DNA from: an uncultured Eubacterium sp.
GTDB taxonomy: Bacteria; Bacillota; Clostridia; Peptostreptococcales; Anaerovoracaceae
NCBI GenBank assembly: GCA_937894585.1
Contig: CALBGO010000092.1
Span: forward strand, 1 to 29,735
Direction: 5' to 3'
DNA: 29,735 nucleotides
In this document: positions 8,654 through 17,276 of the stretch, one piece after another
Layout of the letters: every line of letters starts with the position of its first letter
Position numbering within the stretch: the stretch's first letter is position 1
The notes under the pieces: model-generated
Databases searched by the model: none
Told to the model about the DNA's origin: nothing
The model's input: the letters and a program-made list of their open reading frames with translations, nothing else
Translations under genes and position numbers: made by a program

Positions 8654-9793
8654 CTACCGGTTCAAAAGACATACAGCTTCAGAAGCGATGCCTTCGCCTC
8701 TGCCTGTAAAGCCCAATTTTTCCGTTGTCGTCGCTTTAATACTGATTCTGTCTTTAGGCACCGTAAGCGCCGCAGCAATGTTTTCCCGCATCTGCTCTAT
8801 ATACGGTGCCAGTCTGGGTCGCTGACAAATCACCGTAATATCCGCATTTCCCAGACAATATCCCGCCTCCGAAACTGCTTTGCCCGTCTTTTCAAGAAGA
8901 AGGATGCTGGAAATTCCGCTGTAGGCAGGATCGCTGTCCGGAAACAGCTTTCCGATATCTCCAAGTCCTGCTGCGCCCAGCATAGCGTCCATCAGAGCGT
9001 GAACAAGAACATCTGCATCGGAATGCCCCAGCAGACCTTTTTCAAAAGGAATACACACGCCGCCCAGAACCAGCTTCCTGTCCGGTTCCAGCCTGTGTAC
9101 ATCATAGCCGGTACCTATCCTGTATTCCATTTTCAAATCCTCCGGTGTCGTAATCTTGATATTTTCGTACTCTCCTTCTACGATGGCAGCCCGAACACCG
9201 ATGCGGTCTGTAAGACCTGCATCATCCGTCCCGTAAAAACCGTCCGCAAAAGCCTGTTCAAACGCTTTTTCTATCAGCTCCATACGAAAAGCCTGCGGAG
9301 TCTGCACACAGCACAAACTGTCTCGGTCCAGCGTCTCCCCGCTTCTTGTCCGAATGGTATCTTTGGGAGCTACAGCCGGCACCGCTGCGCCGTGCCGCAC
9401 TGCTGCTTCGGCAACGGCTGAAACCAAAGCCTCACTGACATAAGGACGCACTCCGTCATGAATCAGCACGATACTGTCATCCTGCGCTCCGCACTCCCTC
9501 AATGCGCAAAGACCGCTGTATACAGAGTCCTGACGCTGCTTTCCTCCGCAAACGACAGATATTCGATCAGCCTCTTTCGCATCCTTAAACAATTCTTCTG
9601 TAAACTCCAAATAGGCAGTAGAGGTGACAACTACTGTTTTGTCTACCGCACAATGGCGCAGAAAAACAGATACAGTTTTTTCCAGTATCGTTTCTCCTCC
9701 GATTTTTATAAATTGTTTCGGCATCGGAGCCGCCATTCTCGTGCCTGAGCCGGCAGCCCCGATAACCGCATATACTTTTCTGTCGTGCAGCAT
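8654..9793 (-). CDS. ispDF: Bifunctional IspD/IspF enzyme of the MEP pathway
   Basis: A fusion of two isoprenoid-synthesis enzymes. Residues 1 to about 220 are IspD, MEP cytidylyltransferase, with VIGAAGSGTRM (CTP-binding loop), PKQF, and VLIHDGVRPYV. Residues from about 222 (YRIGTGYDVHRL) to 379 are IspF, the cyclodiphosphate synthase, with metal ligands in GYDVH, GHSDADVLVHALMDA and the TTEKLGFTGRGEGI end. IspE, the intervening enzyme, is not encoded nearby. The total of 379 residues equals the sum of the two separate proteins. The Shine-Dalgarno GGAG is rather far (about 14 nt) from the ATG at 9793, but no better start is in frame. Confidence 0.95.
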   Translation of the reverse strand: MLHDRKVYAVIGAAGSGTRMAAPMPKQFIKIGGETILEKTVSVFLRHCAVDKTVVVTSTAYLEFTEELFKDAKEADRISVVCGGKQRQDSVYSGLCALRECGAQDDSIVLIHDGVRPYVSEALVSAVAEAAVRHGAAVPAVAPKDTIRTRSGETLDRDSLCCVQTPQAFRMELIEKAFEQAFADGFYGTDDAGLTDRIGVRAAIVEGEYENIKITTPEDLKMEYRIGTGYDVHRLEPDRKLVLGGVCIPFEKGLLGHSDADVLVHALMDAMLGAAGLGDIGKLFPDSDPAYSGISSILLLEKTGKAVSEAGYCLGNADITVICQRPRLAPYIEQMRENIAAALTVPKDRISIKATTTEKLGFTGRGEGIASEAVCLLNR

Positions 9794-9855
9794 AACTAAA
9801 ACTCTGTCTCCGCCGCTTTTTCGGCAGTCCTACTTTTTACCTTTTCTATCTGTTT

Positions 9856-10968
9856 CTATCTTTTCAATCTTCCAAAAATCATTCTTCCCGCAGAAGTCTG
9901 AAGAACGCTGGTCACATTGATGTCCGTTGTTTTACCGATCATTCTTCTGCCGTCTTCCACAACAATCATGGTGCCGTCATCCAAATACGCAATCGCCTGA
10001 CTGTTATCCTTACCCTGTTTTACAAGGTGTACTGTCATCTCTTCGCCCGGAAGAACCACAGGCTTCAGGGTATTTGCCAGCTCGTTGATGTTCAGAACGC
10101 CGACGCCGTTTATAGCCGCAACCTTATTCAGATTGAAATCGTTTGTAACAACCTTGCCGTTCATCAGCTGCGCCAGTTTCAGAAGCTTCACATCGACTTC
10201 CGGGATTTCCCGCAGCGCTTTTTCGCTGTCGGTATTATAAATCTCGATACCGTACTCGCTTTGAATCTTGTTCAGAATATCAAGTCCCCGTCTGCCTCTG
10301 GTTCTCTTCAGAGAATCCGAAGAGTCCGCAATGTGACGAAGCTCTACCAGTACAAATTCCGGAATGACAATCGGTCCCTCCAGAAATCCGGTCTTCATAA
10401 TCTCGGCAATTCTGCCGTCTATAATCACACTGGTATCAAAAATCTTGGGAACACCGTCGTTCTTTTTTCTGTTCTTTGAAAAAAGAGCGTCCTGCTGCCC
10501 CTGCTGCTTACGGTTTGTTGCAAGCAAGCTGAAAACTTCTCTTCCCTTTTTGGTCGCCACAACAACACCCAGATAAGCCAGCGCCACATAGGTAATAATG
10601 GTGATGATGGTATACAGATACGGATTGTTGATTGTAGCATAAATCTGAGACAGAAGCAGCGCTATCAAAAGTCCCACAATCAGTCCGATAACGCCGGAAA
10701 CCAGATCATTTGCCGAAATTCCCTGCAAATCCTTACCGATGTTATCGGCTACTTTGATACTCTGCTTTCTGATCTGGGGTGTCAGCCTGAAAAAAATAAC
10801 AGCAAAGATAATAGCAAAAGATGCCGCGATAATTGCCTGCTGTCCCTGGAAGACTTCAGCAACATCAACGCCGCTCTTTGTCATCCACAATCCGAGCAGC
10901 TGTGCAATCCCGTAGCCGATGACTCCGCCCAGAACCGTAACAATAAACCGAATCAATTTCTTAAACAT
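9856..10968 (-). CDS. yacL: Membrane-anchored PIN/TRAM domain protein (YacL type)
   Basis: The 370-residue protein has four membrane segments (about 7-28, 45-63, 92-112 and 117-140), then a PIN nuclease-like domain (about 173-285) and a TRAM RNA-binding domain (about 290-350). PIN acidic residues are visible in FDTSVIIDGR, PEFVLVELRHIADS, EVDVKLLKLA and VTNDFNLNKVA. The molecular function of YacL is not settled; the fold suggests RNA binding or cleavage at the membrane. The start has AAAGGGGG about 6 nt upstream. It is the first gene of the long minus-strand operon, and the yacL-ispD/F order is conserved in Firmicutes. Confidence 0.92.
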   Translation of the reverse strand: MFKKLIRFIVTVLGGVIGYGIAQLLGLWMTKSGVDVAEVFQGQQAIIAASFAIIFAVIFFRLTPQIRKQSIKVADNIGKDLQGISANDLVSGVIGLIVGLLIALLLSQIYATINNPYLYTIITIITYVALAYLGVVVATKKGREVFSLLATNRKQQGQQDALFSKNRKKNDGVPKIFDTSVIIDGRIAEIMKTGFLEGPIVIPEFVLVELRHIADSSDSLKRTRGRRGLDILNKIQSEYGIEIYNTDSEKALREIPEVDVKLLKLAQLMNGKVVTNDFNLNKVAAINGVGVLNINELANTLKPVVLPGEEMTVHLVKQGKDNSQAIAYLDDGTMIVVEDGRRMIGKTTDINVTSVLQTSAGRMIFGRLKR

Positions 10969-11096
10969 AGTTTTCCCCCTTTCTCTGAGAATTTCATATA
11001 CAGATTACTGCCGTTACAGGAGAGAGGAAAAACAGAAATGCGCCCTCCCCGGCTCCGTCAGTCCGGTTGCCCGCTTTGCATCTATATATACATAAC

Positions 11097-11126
11097 AGTA
11101 TAGTTCATTTTATCTGATTGTGTCAA
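11097..11126 (-). promoter_or_regulatory. Promoter of the yacL operon
   Basis: On the minus strand, TTGACA (11121-11126) and TATACT (11097-11102) are separated by 18 nt, a near-consensus sigma-A promoter. Transcription would start near 11090, giving a leader of about 120 nt before yacL. The leader is GC-rich around 11045-11080 and has a small CCGG-capped hairpin, but no riboswitch class was recognised. Confidence 0.8.
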
Positions 11127-11169
11127 CCCTGGTAAAAGCGGATTTTTGCTGTTATTTCCGCGCCGAATG

Positions 11170-11178
11170 TGTTAGAAT
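11170..11178 (+). promoter_or_regulatory. Probable extended -10 promoter of the two-component operon
   Basis: TGTTAGAAT (TGn plus TAGAAT) lies about 95 nt before the response-regulator ATG. No well-spaced -35 is present, as is acceptable for an extended -10. A GC hairpin (11240-11254, GCGCC/GGCGC) sits just before the AAGGAGG ribosome site. The call is tentative. Confidence 0.4.
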
Positions 11179-11271
11179 TATATATATATTTTTCACTTTG
11201 TCAACACAAAAAAAATGTATGATATCATTGAATATAAGTGCGCCCTTCCGGCGCCTGCAAGGAGGATTCCC

Positions 11272-11949
11272 ATGTACAGATTATTGGTTGTAGATGACGA
11301 GCCGAAAATCCGCGAAGTCATCAAAGAATACGCAGAATTCAACGGATACGAGGTTACCGAGGCCGAAGACGGAATGAGCGCGGTCGGTCTTTGTAAACTC
11401 AACGAATACGATCTGGTTATTTTAGATATTATGATGCCGAAACTCGACGGTTTTTCAGCCTGCAAGGAAATAAAGAAGATCCAGGATGTACCTATTATCA
11501 TGCTTTCCGCAAGAGGCGAAGAATACGATAAACTCTTCGGCTTTGAACTGGGCATTGATGATTATATCGTAAAACCCTTCAGCCCGAAAGAGCTGATGGC
11601 GCGAATCAATGTTATTCTTGCCCGCCGTCATTCCTCGTCCCAGAACAAATCCGATGTGCTCACTTTCGGCGGACTGGAAATCAATATGGCGGCAAGAACC
11701 GTTACCGTCGACGGAAAAAGAGTGGAACTGACGCCGAAAGAATACGAGCTGTTATTCTATTTAATTGAACACAAAAACATTGCTCTGTCCAGAGACAAAC
11801 TGCTGTCGGACATCTGGGGCTATGACTTCTTCGGCGATGACAGAACCATTGATACGCATATCAAAAATCTCCGGAACAATCTCGGTCCGTACCGCGACTA
11901 CATTGTGACGCTCAGAGGGGTAGGTTACAAATTTGAATTTGAAGAGTAA
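11272..11949 (+). CDS. OmpR/PhoB-family response regulator
   Basis: A 225-residue transcription regulator with a receiver domain (1-115: acidic pair Asp8-Asp9, phosphoacceptor Asp52 in VILDIMMP, Ser79 and Lys101 in YIVKPF) and a C-terminal winged helix (about 128-225) with ELTPKEYELLFYLIEH and the RTIDTHIKNLRNNLG recognition region. I chose ATG 11272 because AAGGAGG lies 6 nt upstream; an earlier in-frame ATG at 11215 has no ribosome site and adds a non-family extension. It overlaps the histidine kinase gene by 17 nt. The regulated genes cannot be told from the window. Confidence 0.95.
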   Translation: MYRLLVVDDEPKIREVIKEYAEFNGYEVTEAEDGMSAVGLCKLNEYDLVILDIMMPKLDGFSACKEIKKIQDVPIIMLSARGEEYDKLFGFELGIDDYIVKPFSPKELMARINVILARRHSSSQNKSDVLTFGGLEINMAARTVTVDGKRVELTPKEYELLFYLIEHKNIALSRDKLLSDIWGYDFFGDDRTIDTHIKNLRNNLGPYRDYIVTLRGVGYKFEFEE

Positions 11950-13453
11950 ATTTGATTTCAAAAGTATACGATTCAAGCTTTGGGCTTATTTTATCGTTTT
12001 TGCCCTTCTCTTAATCGGGCTCATCTGGTTTCTGCAGATTTTCTTTCTGAATAATTATTACGAGCAGATGAAAAGCGGTGAAATCACCAAACTTGCCGAC
12101 AAAATTATTGAATCCTACGAAGAAGAAGGTCGAAACCCTTATAAGCTGACTGAGATTTTAGAAGACGCCTATGCTTCCAACGAGGATATTTACGCACAGG
12201 TCGAAAGCGCGGACGGCTCCTTTCAGATTGTACCGGACAGCGAAGAGCATTTTTCTCTTTACCGTTACAAATACAGCCTGCAAGTTCAGAATCTCCGCAG
12301 CAAGCTGGAAAGCAGCCCGCTTCACAGGGTCGCCTATATCGAAGAGCTTGCAAATCCTTTGACCGGAGAAAAGAGCAAAACCCTGAACTACGCCTGCTAT
12401 CTTTCCTCGGACAGAAAATTTTCTATGGAAGAAAAACCGTATGAGGATCTGATTCTCTATATCTTTTCTCCTCTGTATCCGGTAAAATCCACAGTTTCCA
12501 TTCTGCGTGCCCAGCTGATTTACATTACAATCATTGCGGTAATGCTTGCTTTGGCATTGGCTCTTTATCTGGCAAACAGGATTTCCAGACCGATTAAGGA
12601 CATCACCCACTCAGCCGCAGAAATGGGAAAGGGTCATTACGGCGTGAAGTTTCAGGGCGGTCATTATTCAGAAATCATCGATCTTGCCGATACACTGACC
12701 GCAGCTTCCCGTGAACTTGAGAAAACCGATATGTATCAGAAAGACCTGATTGCCAACGTATCTCATGATCTGCGGACGCCGCTTACTATGATAAAATCCT
12801 ATGCGGAGATGATACGCGATCTTTCCGGCAATAACCCTGAAAAACGGGAAGCACATCTCTCTGTTATCATCGACGAAGCCGACAGACTGAATGTGTTGGT
12901 AAGCGATATGCTGAATATGTCCCGTATGCAGAATCGGAGCATTACCATCGAGCGTGCAAACTTTGACATCAAAGCCACCGCGGAATCTCTGCTGGCTTCT
13001 TATGAAATTCTGCAGGAGCAGGAGGGATACAAAATCAAGTTCAACTGTTCCGGTCCGATTATCGTCAACGGTGACGAAGCAAAAATTAAACAGGTGCTTT
13101 CCAATCTGATTACCAACGCCATTAAGTACTGCGGCGAGGACAAGGTCATTATCGTAAATCTGAAAAAGACCGGTAAAAAAATGCGCTGCGAAATCATCGA
13201 CCACGGCGCAGGCATCGCGCCTGATGAAATCAATCATGTCTGGGAGCGTTATTATAAATCCAGCACCCACCATGTCCGCCCGACAGAAGGCAGCGGTCTG
13301 GGACTTTCCATTGTAAAAGAAATCCTGATTCTGCACAAAGCCAACTACGGCGTACACAGCAAGGTGGGCAAAGGCAGCACCTTCTGGTTTGAACTGGATC
13401 TGGTAAAAACATCGACCAGCTTCTTTAACTATAACAAAAAATCGAATAGTTAA
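11933..13453 (+). CDS. Sensor histidine kinase with HAMP domain
   Basis: Membrane sensor partner of the preceding regulator, 506 residues. Membrane segment 1 is about 15-38, an extracellular sensor region about 40-190 has no recognised fold, and membrane segment 2 is about 192-213. HAMP follows (about 214-262, NRISRPIKDITHSAAEMG), then HisKA with the phosphorylated His278 in NVSHDLRTPL, and the ATPase with N box (LITNAIKYCGED), DHGAGI and GSGLGLSIVKEI. The start is TTG at 11933 with GGGG/TAGG upstream; it lies inside the regulator gene, so the two are coupled. The kinase class resembles the PhoR/ResE group, but the signal is unknown. Confidence 0.94.
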   Translation: MNLKSKFDFKSIRFKLWAYFIVFALLLIGLIWFLQIFFLNNYYEQMKSGEITKLADKIIESYEEEGRNPYKLTEILEDAYASNEDIYAQVESADGSFQIVPDSEEHFSLYRYKYSLQVQNLRSKLESSPLHRVAYIEELANPLTGEKSKTLNYACYLSSDRKFSMEEKPYEDLILYIFSPLYPVKSTVSILRAQLIYITIIAVMLALALALYLANRISRPIKDITHSAAEMGKGHYGVKFQGGHYSEIIDLADTLTAASRELEKTDMYQKDLIANVSHDLRTPLTMIKSYAEMIRDLSGNNPEKREAHLSVIIDEADRLNVLVSDMLNMSRMQNRSITIERANFDIKATAESLLASYEILQEQEGYKIKFNCSGPIIVNGDEAKIKQVLSNLITNAIKYCGEDKVIIVNLKKTGKKMRCEIIDHGAGIAPDEINHVWERYYKSSTHHVRPTEGSGLGLSIVKEILILHKANYGVHSKVGKGSTFWFELDLVKTSTSFFNYNKKSNS

Positions 13454-13456
13454 ATC

Positions 13457-13506
13457 CGCAGCTGTCACACAGTTAACAGAACCGTTAACGATGGGGCAGC
13501 TGTTTT
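13457..13506 (+). terminator. Terminator after the histidine kinase
   Basis: An inner stem of two GTTAAC units is enclosed by an outer stem of two CAGCTG units, followed by TTTTT at about 13502-13506. It lies directly after the kinase stop and ends the plus-strand operon before the convergent radA gene. Confidence 0.8.
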
Positions 13507-13555
13507 TCGTTATAATCACATTAAATATACAGAATTCGGAAAACCGTTCTGCCCT

Positions 13556-14938
13556 CTACTCTCCCCGAAATGCATCAATTGCCTCGTAGATGTTTTTTAC
13601 GCCGATAATATTGCAGCCTGCTGTCTTTTTCCTATCAATCCTGGCTGCATTCTTTGCCGGCAGAATAATCTGTTCGTATCCCATACGTACTGCTTCCATT
13701 GCAATCTTATCCGCATTCTGTATAGAGCGCAGATCCCCTGTCAGCCCCACTTCTCCGACAGCAATGGTTCTTTTTGCACAGGCAATACCGCGCATAGAAG
13801 AATATATCGCCAAAGCAACGCCGAGATCCACCGAAGTGCTGTCCGGCTTCATGCCGCCTACAACATTGACATAGACATCCTGATTAATCATCGTCATACC
13901 CGCCTTCTTTTCAAGGACAGCCAAAATCATATTCAGCCTTTGAGAGTCCGCGCCTACTGCTGTTCTCCTTGCAAATCCCACATTGGCAGGGGCTGTCAAA
14001 GCCTGTATTTCAAAAAGAACCGGTCTGCTTCCTTCGTAAACGGCAGTAATTACCGATCCTTCCGCACTTGCCGAGGTACTTTCCAGAAAAGTTGCGGAAA
14101 GATTATTTATCTCACGAAGCCCCCCTTCTTCCATCTGAAAAGCGCCGATTTCGCTGGTGGTTCCGAAACGGTTCTTAAATACACGAAGAATCCTGAGATC
14201 CTGATCCCTTTCTCCTGTAAAATTCAAAACGCAGTCTACCAGATGTTCAACAATCTTAGGACCTGCCAGTTCACCGTTTTTCGTTACATGGGCTACAATA
14301 AAAACCGGGAGCTCATTGGTCTTTCCCAGCTGCATCAGCCGGTTTCCCACATCTCTGACCTGTGATACGCTTCCGGGAACGGAATCCAGCATCTGTGTAT
14401 ACATCGTCTGTATGGAATCTATAATCAAAAACTTCGGTTTCAGATTTTCGCAGGCAGCAGTAATATTCTCCATATTGGTTTCCGCCAGAATATACAGATT
14501 ATCGCTGATTTCCCCGCAGACCCGGTCTGCCCGCATCTTAATCTGTGCCTCCGATTCCTCTCCGGAAACATAAAGCACAGTACCCAGAGATTTGGCAAGG
14601 TTTGCCGCTGCCTGTATAATCATCGTAGATTTACCGATGCCCGGCTCACCGGAAATCAGTGTCAACGAACCCTTTACAAGACCTCCTCCAAGAACCCTGT
14701 TCAATTCCCTGATACCTGTATCGATTCTTATATAATCGCCGGAGCCTGCCACATCTTTTAAGCGATTCGGCTTTGCCTCCGCTGTACCTCTCCGTCTGAA
14801 ATCGCCTTCTGAGGAAGCCGGCAGAACTTTCTCTTCCACCATGGAGTTCCATGCACCGCAGATGCACTGACCGATCCATTTGCCACTTTCGTAACCGCAT
14901 TCCTGACACACATATACAGTCTTTGCCTTTTTTGCCAT
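13556..14938 (-). CDS. radA: DNA repair ATPase RadA/Sms
   Basis: Branch-migration ATPase acting in recombinational repair. The protein has 460 residues, the usual length, when started at ATG 14938, which follows AAGAGG and lies downstream of a good promoter; a longer open frame to 15094 runs through that promoter and is rejected. Order of parts: zinc finger (Cys11, Cys14, Cys25, Cys27), RecA-type ATPase with Walker A GEPGIGKST, the RadA-specific KNRFG motif, and a Lon-protease-like C-terminal domain (about 290-460). The second zinc knuckle reads CIC, one residue shorter than the usual C-x2-C. It is convergent with the two-component operon. Confidence 0.95.
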   Translation of the reverse strand: MAKKAKTVYVCQECGYESGKWIGQCICGAWNSMVEEKVLPASSEGDFRRRGTAEAKPNRLKDVAGSGDYIRIDTGIRELNRVLGGGLVKGSLTLISGEPGIGKSTMIIQAAANLAKSLGTVLYVSGEESEAQIKMRADRVCGEISDNLYILAETNMENITAACENLKPKFLIIDSIQTMYTQMLDSVPGSVSQVRDVGNRLMQLGKTNELPVFIVAHVTKNGELAGPKIVEHLVDCVLNFTGERDQDLRILRVFKNRFGTTSEIGAFQMEEGGLREINNLSATFLESTSASAEGSVITAVYEGSRPVLFEIQALTAPANVGFARRTAVGADSQRLNMILAVLEKKAGMTMINQDVYVNVVGGMKPDSTSVDLGVALAIYSSMRGIACAKRTIAVGEVGLTGDLRSIQNADKIAMEAVRMGYEQIILPAKNAARIDRKKTAGCNIIGVKNIYEAIDAFRGE

Positions 14939-14992
14939 ACTTCTTGATACCTCTTCCATCCCTGTTTCACAAACATTTGTTCTTATGCTGTC

Positions 14993-15021
14993 AGTATAAC
15001 AGACTTCACATTCTGTGTCTA
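14993..15021 (-). promoter_or_regulatory. radA promoter
   Basis: TAGACA (15016-15021) and TATACT (14993-14998) are separated by 17 nt on the minus strand. The predicted transcript start near 14986 gives a leader of about 48 nt and fixes the radA start at 14938. Confidence 0.75.
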
Positions 15022-15071
15022 TGGTAATTAAACAAAAACCGATTTTAAAACCTTTTGCCATAACTTCACCG

Positions 15072-15143
15072 GCACAAAAAAACAGAACCCGCATATCAGA
15101 CTTTTCTCCGGCTCTCTCGTCTGATACACAGATTCTGTTTTAT
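15072..15143 (-). terminator. Terminator after the EF-G-like gene
   Basis: Nested arms AAACAGAA/TTCTGTTT (15080-15087 with 15133-15140) and TATCAGAC/GTCTGATA (15094-15101 with 15119-15126) form a long stem. On the minus strand it ends in a run of seven T. It would also work in the other direction because T-rich sequence follows the right arm. Confidence 0.85.
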
Positions 15144-15205
15144 TTTCAAACTATAATATCCTTATTTAACCTTAACCCACTATCATAGTTCAACTTTCGT
15201 TTTAT

Positions 15206-17164
15206 TTATGCATCCTGTTTTGCTGCGTGCTCTGCAATAATCTTGTCAGCAAGCTGCTTCGGAACTTCTTCGTATCTTTCGAATCTCATTTCGAAAGTAC
15301 CTCTACCCTGTGTCATGGAGCGGAGTACCAGCGCATAGTCGAAGAGTTCTGCCTGAGGTGCTTCTGCCAGAAGCTTCTGACCGCCGCCTGCCTGCGGTTC
15401 CATACCCAAAATCTTACCTCTTCTCTTATTCATATCGCCCATAACATCGCCCATATATTCGTCGGAAACATAGATTTCCATATGCATAATCGGCTCAAGC
15501 AGACAAGGTTTTGCCTCTACGATACCTTTCTTAAATGCCAGAGAAGCGGCAATCTTGAAGGACACTTCGTTGGAGTCCACATCGTGATAAGAACCGTCGT
15601 ATAAAACAGCCTTTACATTCACAACTTTGCAGCCTGCAAGAGGACCCTTCTGCATACTTTCGAGAAGACCCTTTTCAACCGCAGGAACATAGTTCTTCGG
15701 AATAGATCCGCCGAACAGTTCTTCGGAGAATTCAAATTCCTTTTCGGACGGTGAGAATCTGATATGTACATCACCGTACTGTCCTGCTCCTCCGGACTGT
15801 TTCTTATGCTTACCCTGTACATCGGAGCTGCCCTTGATGGTTTCTCTGTAAGCGATTTTCTGCGGAACAACCTTTACATTCACACCGAATCTGTCTTTTA
15901 ACTTCGCCATGATAATTCCAAGCTGAATATCGCCCTGACCGCCGAGAAGTGTCTGATGTGTTTCAGGATTTCTTTCCACTACGAAGGACGGGTCTTCTTC
16001 TCTGAGTCTTGCAAGACCTGTTCCCATCTTTTCTTCGTCGTTCTTATCGGCTGCTTCAATGGCAATATAGTAAGTCGGGGACGGATAATCCAGCGGCAGA
16101 TATCTGATGATATCACTCTTGTCACAGAGCGTATCTCCGGAAACTGTATACTGCAGTTTTGCAACGGCTACAATATCGCCTGCTTCGGCATAGTTCAGCT
16201 CCAGCTGCTCTTTACCTCTTAAGAAGAACAGTTTGCCCAGCTTCTCTGTTTTTCCGGCTCTTTCATTATATACTTCTGTACCGGAATTGATTTTGCCTGT
16301 TACAACCTTCATAATGGAGATTTTTCCGACAAACGGGTCAACAATAGTCTTGAAAACAAATGCTGACATCGGCGCATCGGTTACGGAAAGTCTCTCTACA
16401 GGTTCATTCTTGTCATTGAATCCCGGATACGGACCGTGCTGAAGCGGTGTAGGAACATAAGTCAGCAGCAGATCCAAAAGACCTTCGATACCGTGGCCCA
16501 GCTGGAACGCAGACGAGCATACCGGCACAATATTACCTTCGGAAATTCCCTTAATCAGACCGTTTCTTACCTCATCATCGGAGAAATCTTCGCCGTCGAA
16601 ATATTTTTCCATCAGCGCATCGTCAGCCATGGCGATAGCTTCTTTCAGATCCTCGTCGATTTCTGCGGAAAGCGGCCAACTGAACGGAATCAGCGTATCT
16701 CCGAACTTCGCTTTCAGTTCGTCAAAAGTCTTGTAGAAGTCAAACTCGTCCTTGTCTCTCTTGTTGATAACGATAAATCTCGGCTTCTTGTATCTTTCGC
16801 ATGCATTCCATGCAGCTTCGGTACCTACCTGAATACCTGCGCCCGCATCCACCAGAATCACTGCGGCTTCAGCTGCTCTCAGCGCTGCGTTTACTTCGCC
16901 GACAAAGTCAAAATATCCCGGTGTATCTATAAAATTAATCTTGCTGTTTTTCCATTCAATCGGTACAACAGAAGTATTGATGGAATAACCTTTTTCAATT
17001 TCCATCTTATCATAGTCGGATACAGTGTTTCCGTCTTCTACTTTACCTAACTTTTTAATTACTCCTGTCTCCAGAAGGGCGGATTCCAAAAATGTAGTCT
17101 TGCCGCATCCTCCGTGACCTAATAAAGCAACATTTCTAATTGTTTCACTTGTGTAGCCTTTCAT
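15206..17164 (-). CDS. EF-G-like translational GTPase (EF-G2 type)
   Basis: A 652-residue paralogue of elongation factor G, somewhat shorter than the usual 690 or so. Landmarks: P-loop GHGGCGKT (16-23), the switch II motif DTPGYFDF, where canonical EF-G has DTPGH, and NKRD in place of NKxD. Switch I reads EKGYSI instead of RGITI. Domain IV (QSGGAGQYGDVHIRF) and the C-terminal domain (PIMHMEIYVSDEYMGDVMGDMNKRRGKI) are present. It is alone, not in the str operon with rpsL, rpsG and tuf, so it is probably not the main elongation factor; such paralogues are poorly characterised. Clear AGGAGG site before ATG 17164. Confidence 0.88.
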   Translation of the reverse strand: MKGYTSETIRNVALLGHGGCGKTTFLESALLETGVIKKLGKVEDGNTVSDYDKMEIEKGYSINTSVVPIEWKNSKINFIDTPGYFDFVGEVNAALRAAEAAVILVDAGAGIQVGTEAAWNACERYKKPRFIVINKRDKDEFDFYKTFDELKAKFGDTLIPFSWPLSAEIDEDLKEAIAMADDALMEKYFDGEDFSDDEVRNGLIKGISEGNIVPVCSSAFQLGHGIEGLLDLLLTYVPTPLQHGPYPGFNDKNEPVERLSVTDAPMSAFVFKTIVDPFVGKISIMKVVTGKINSGTEVYNERAGKTEKLGKLFFLRGKEQLELNYAEAGDIVAVAKLQYTVSGDTLCDKSDIIRYLPLDYPSPTYYIAIEAADKNDEEKMGTGLARLREEDPSFVVERNPETHQTLLGGQGDIQLGIIMAKLKDRFGVNVKVVPQKIAYRETIKGSSDVQGKHKKQSGGAGQYGDVHIRFSPSEKEFEFSEELFGGSIPKNYVPAVEKGLLESMQKGPLAGCKVVNVKAVLYDGSYHDVDSNEVSFKIAASLAFKKGIVEAKPCLLEPIMHMEIYVSDEYMGDVMGDMNKRRGKILGMEPQAGGGQKLLAEAPQAELFDYALVLRSMTQGRGTFEMRFERYEEVPKQLADKIIAEHAAKQDA

Positions 17165-17201
17165 TAATAAGACCTCCTACATTAAATTTGCGTCTGTTAA
17201 T

Positions 17202-17210
17202 AGTATAACA
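17202..17210 (-). promoter_or_regulatory. Promoter of the EF-G-like gene
   Basis: On the minus strand TGTTATACT forms an extended -10 (TGn plus TATACT, 17202-17207). No good -35 is seen at the right distance. It lies about 40 nt before the ATG. Confidence 0.5.
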
Positions 17211-17276
17211 TACTTGTCTCCTGTAGTACAGCTTATTTTGAAATAGTATGAATATTCTTTTCCCGTTCTTCCTCGT

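Noticed and set aside
10969..11096. Riboswitch or T-box in the yacL leader
   Set aside because: The leader has a small GC hairpin but none of the conserved cores of known riboswitches, and no terminator before yacL.
11215..11271. Earlier ATG for the response regulator
   Set aside because: No ribosome site, and the added residues are not part of a receiver domain; ATG 11272 has AAGGAGG.
14939..15094. N-terminal extension of RadA
   Set aside because: The extra 52 codons overlap the radA promoter and part of the preceding terminator region and do not match the family; the zinc finger should be near residue 10.
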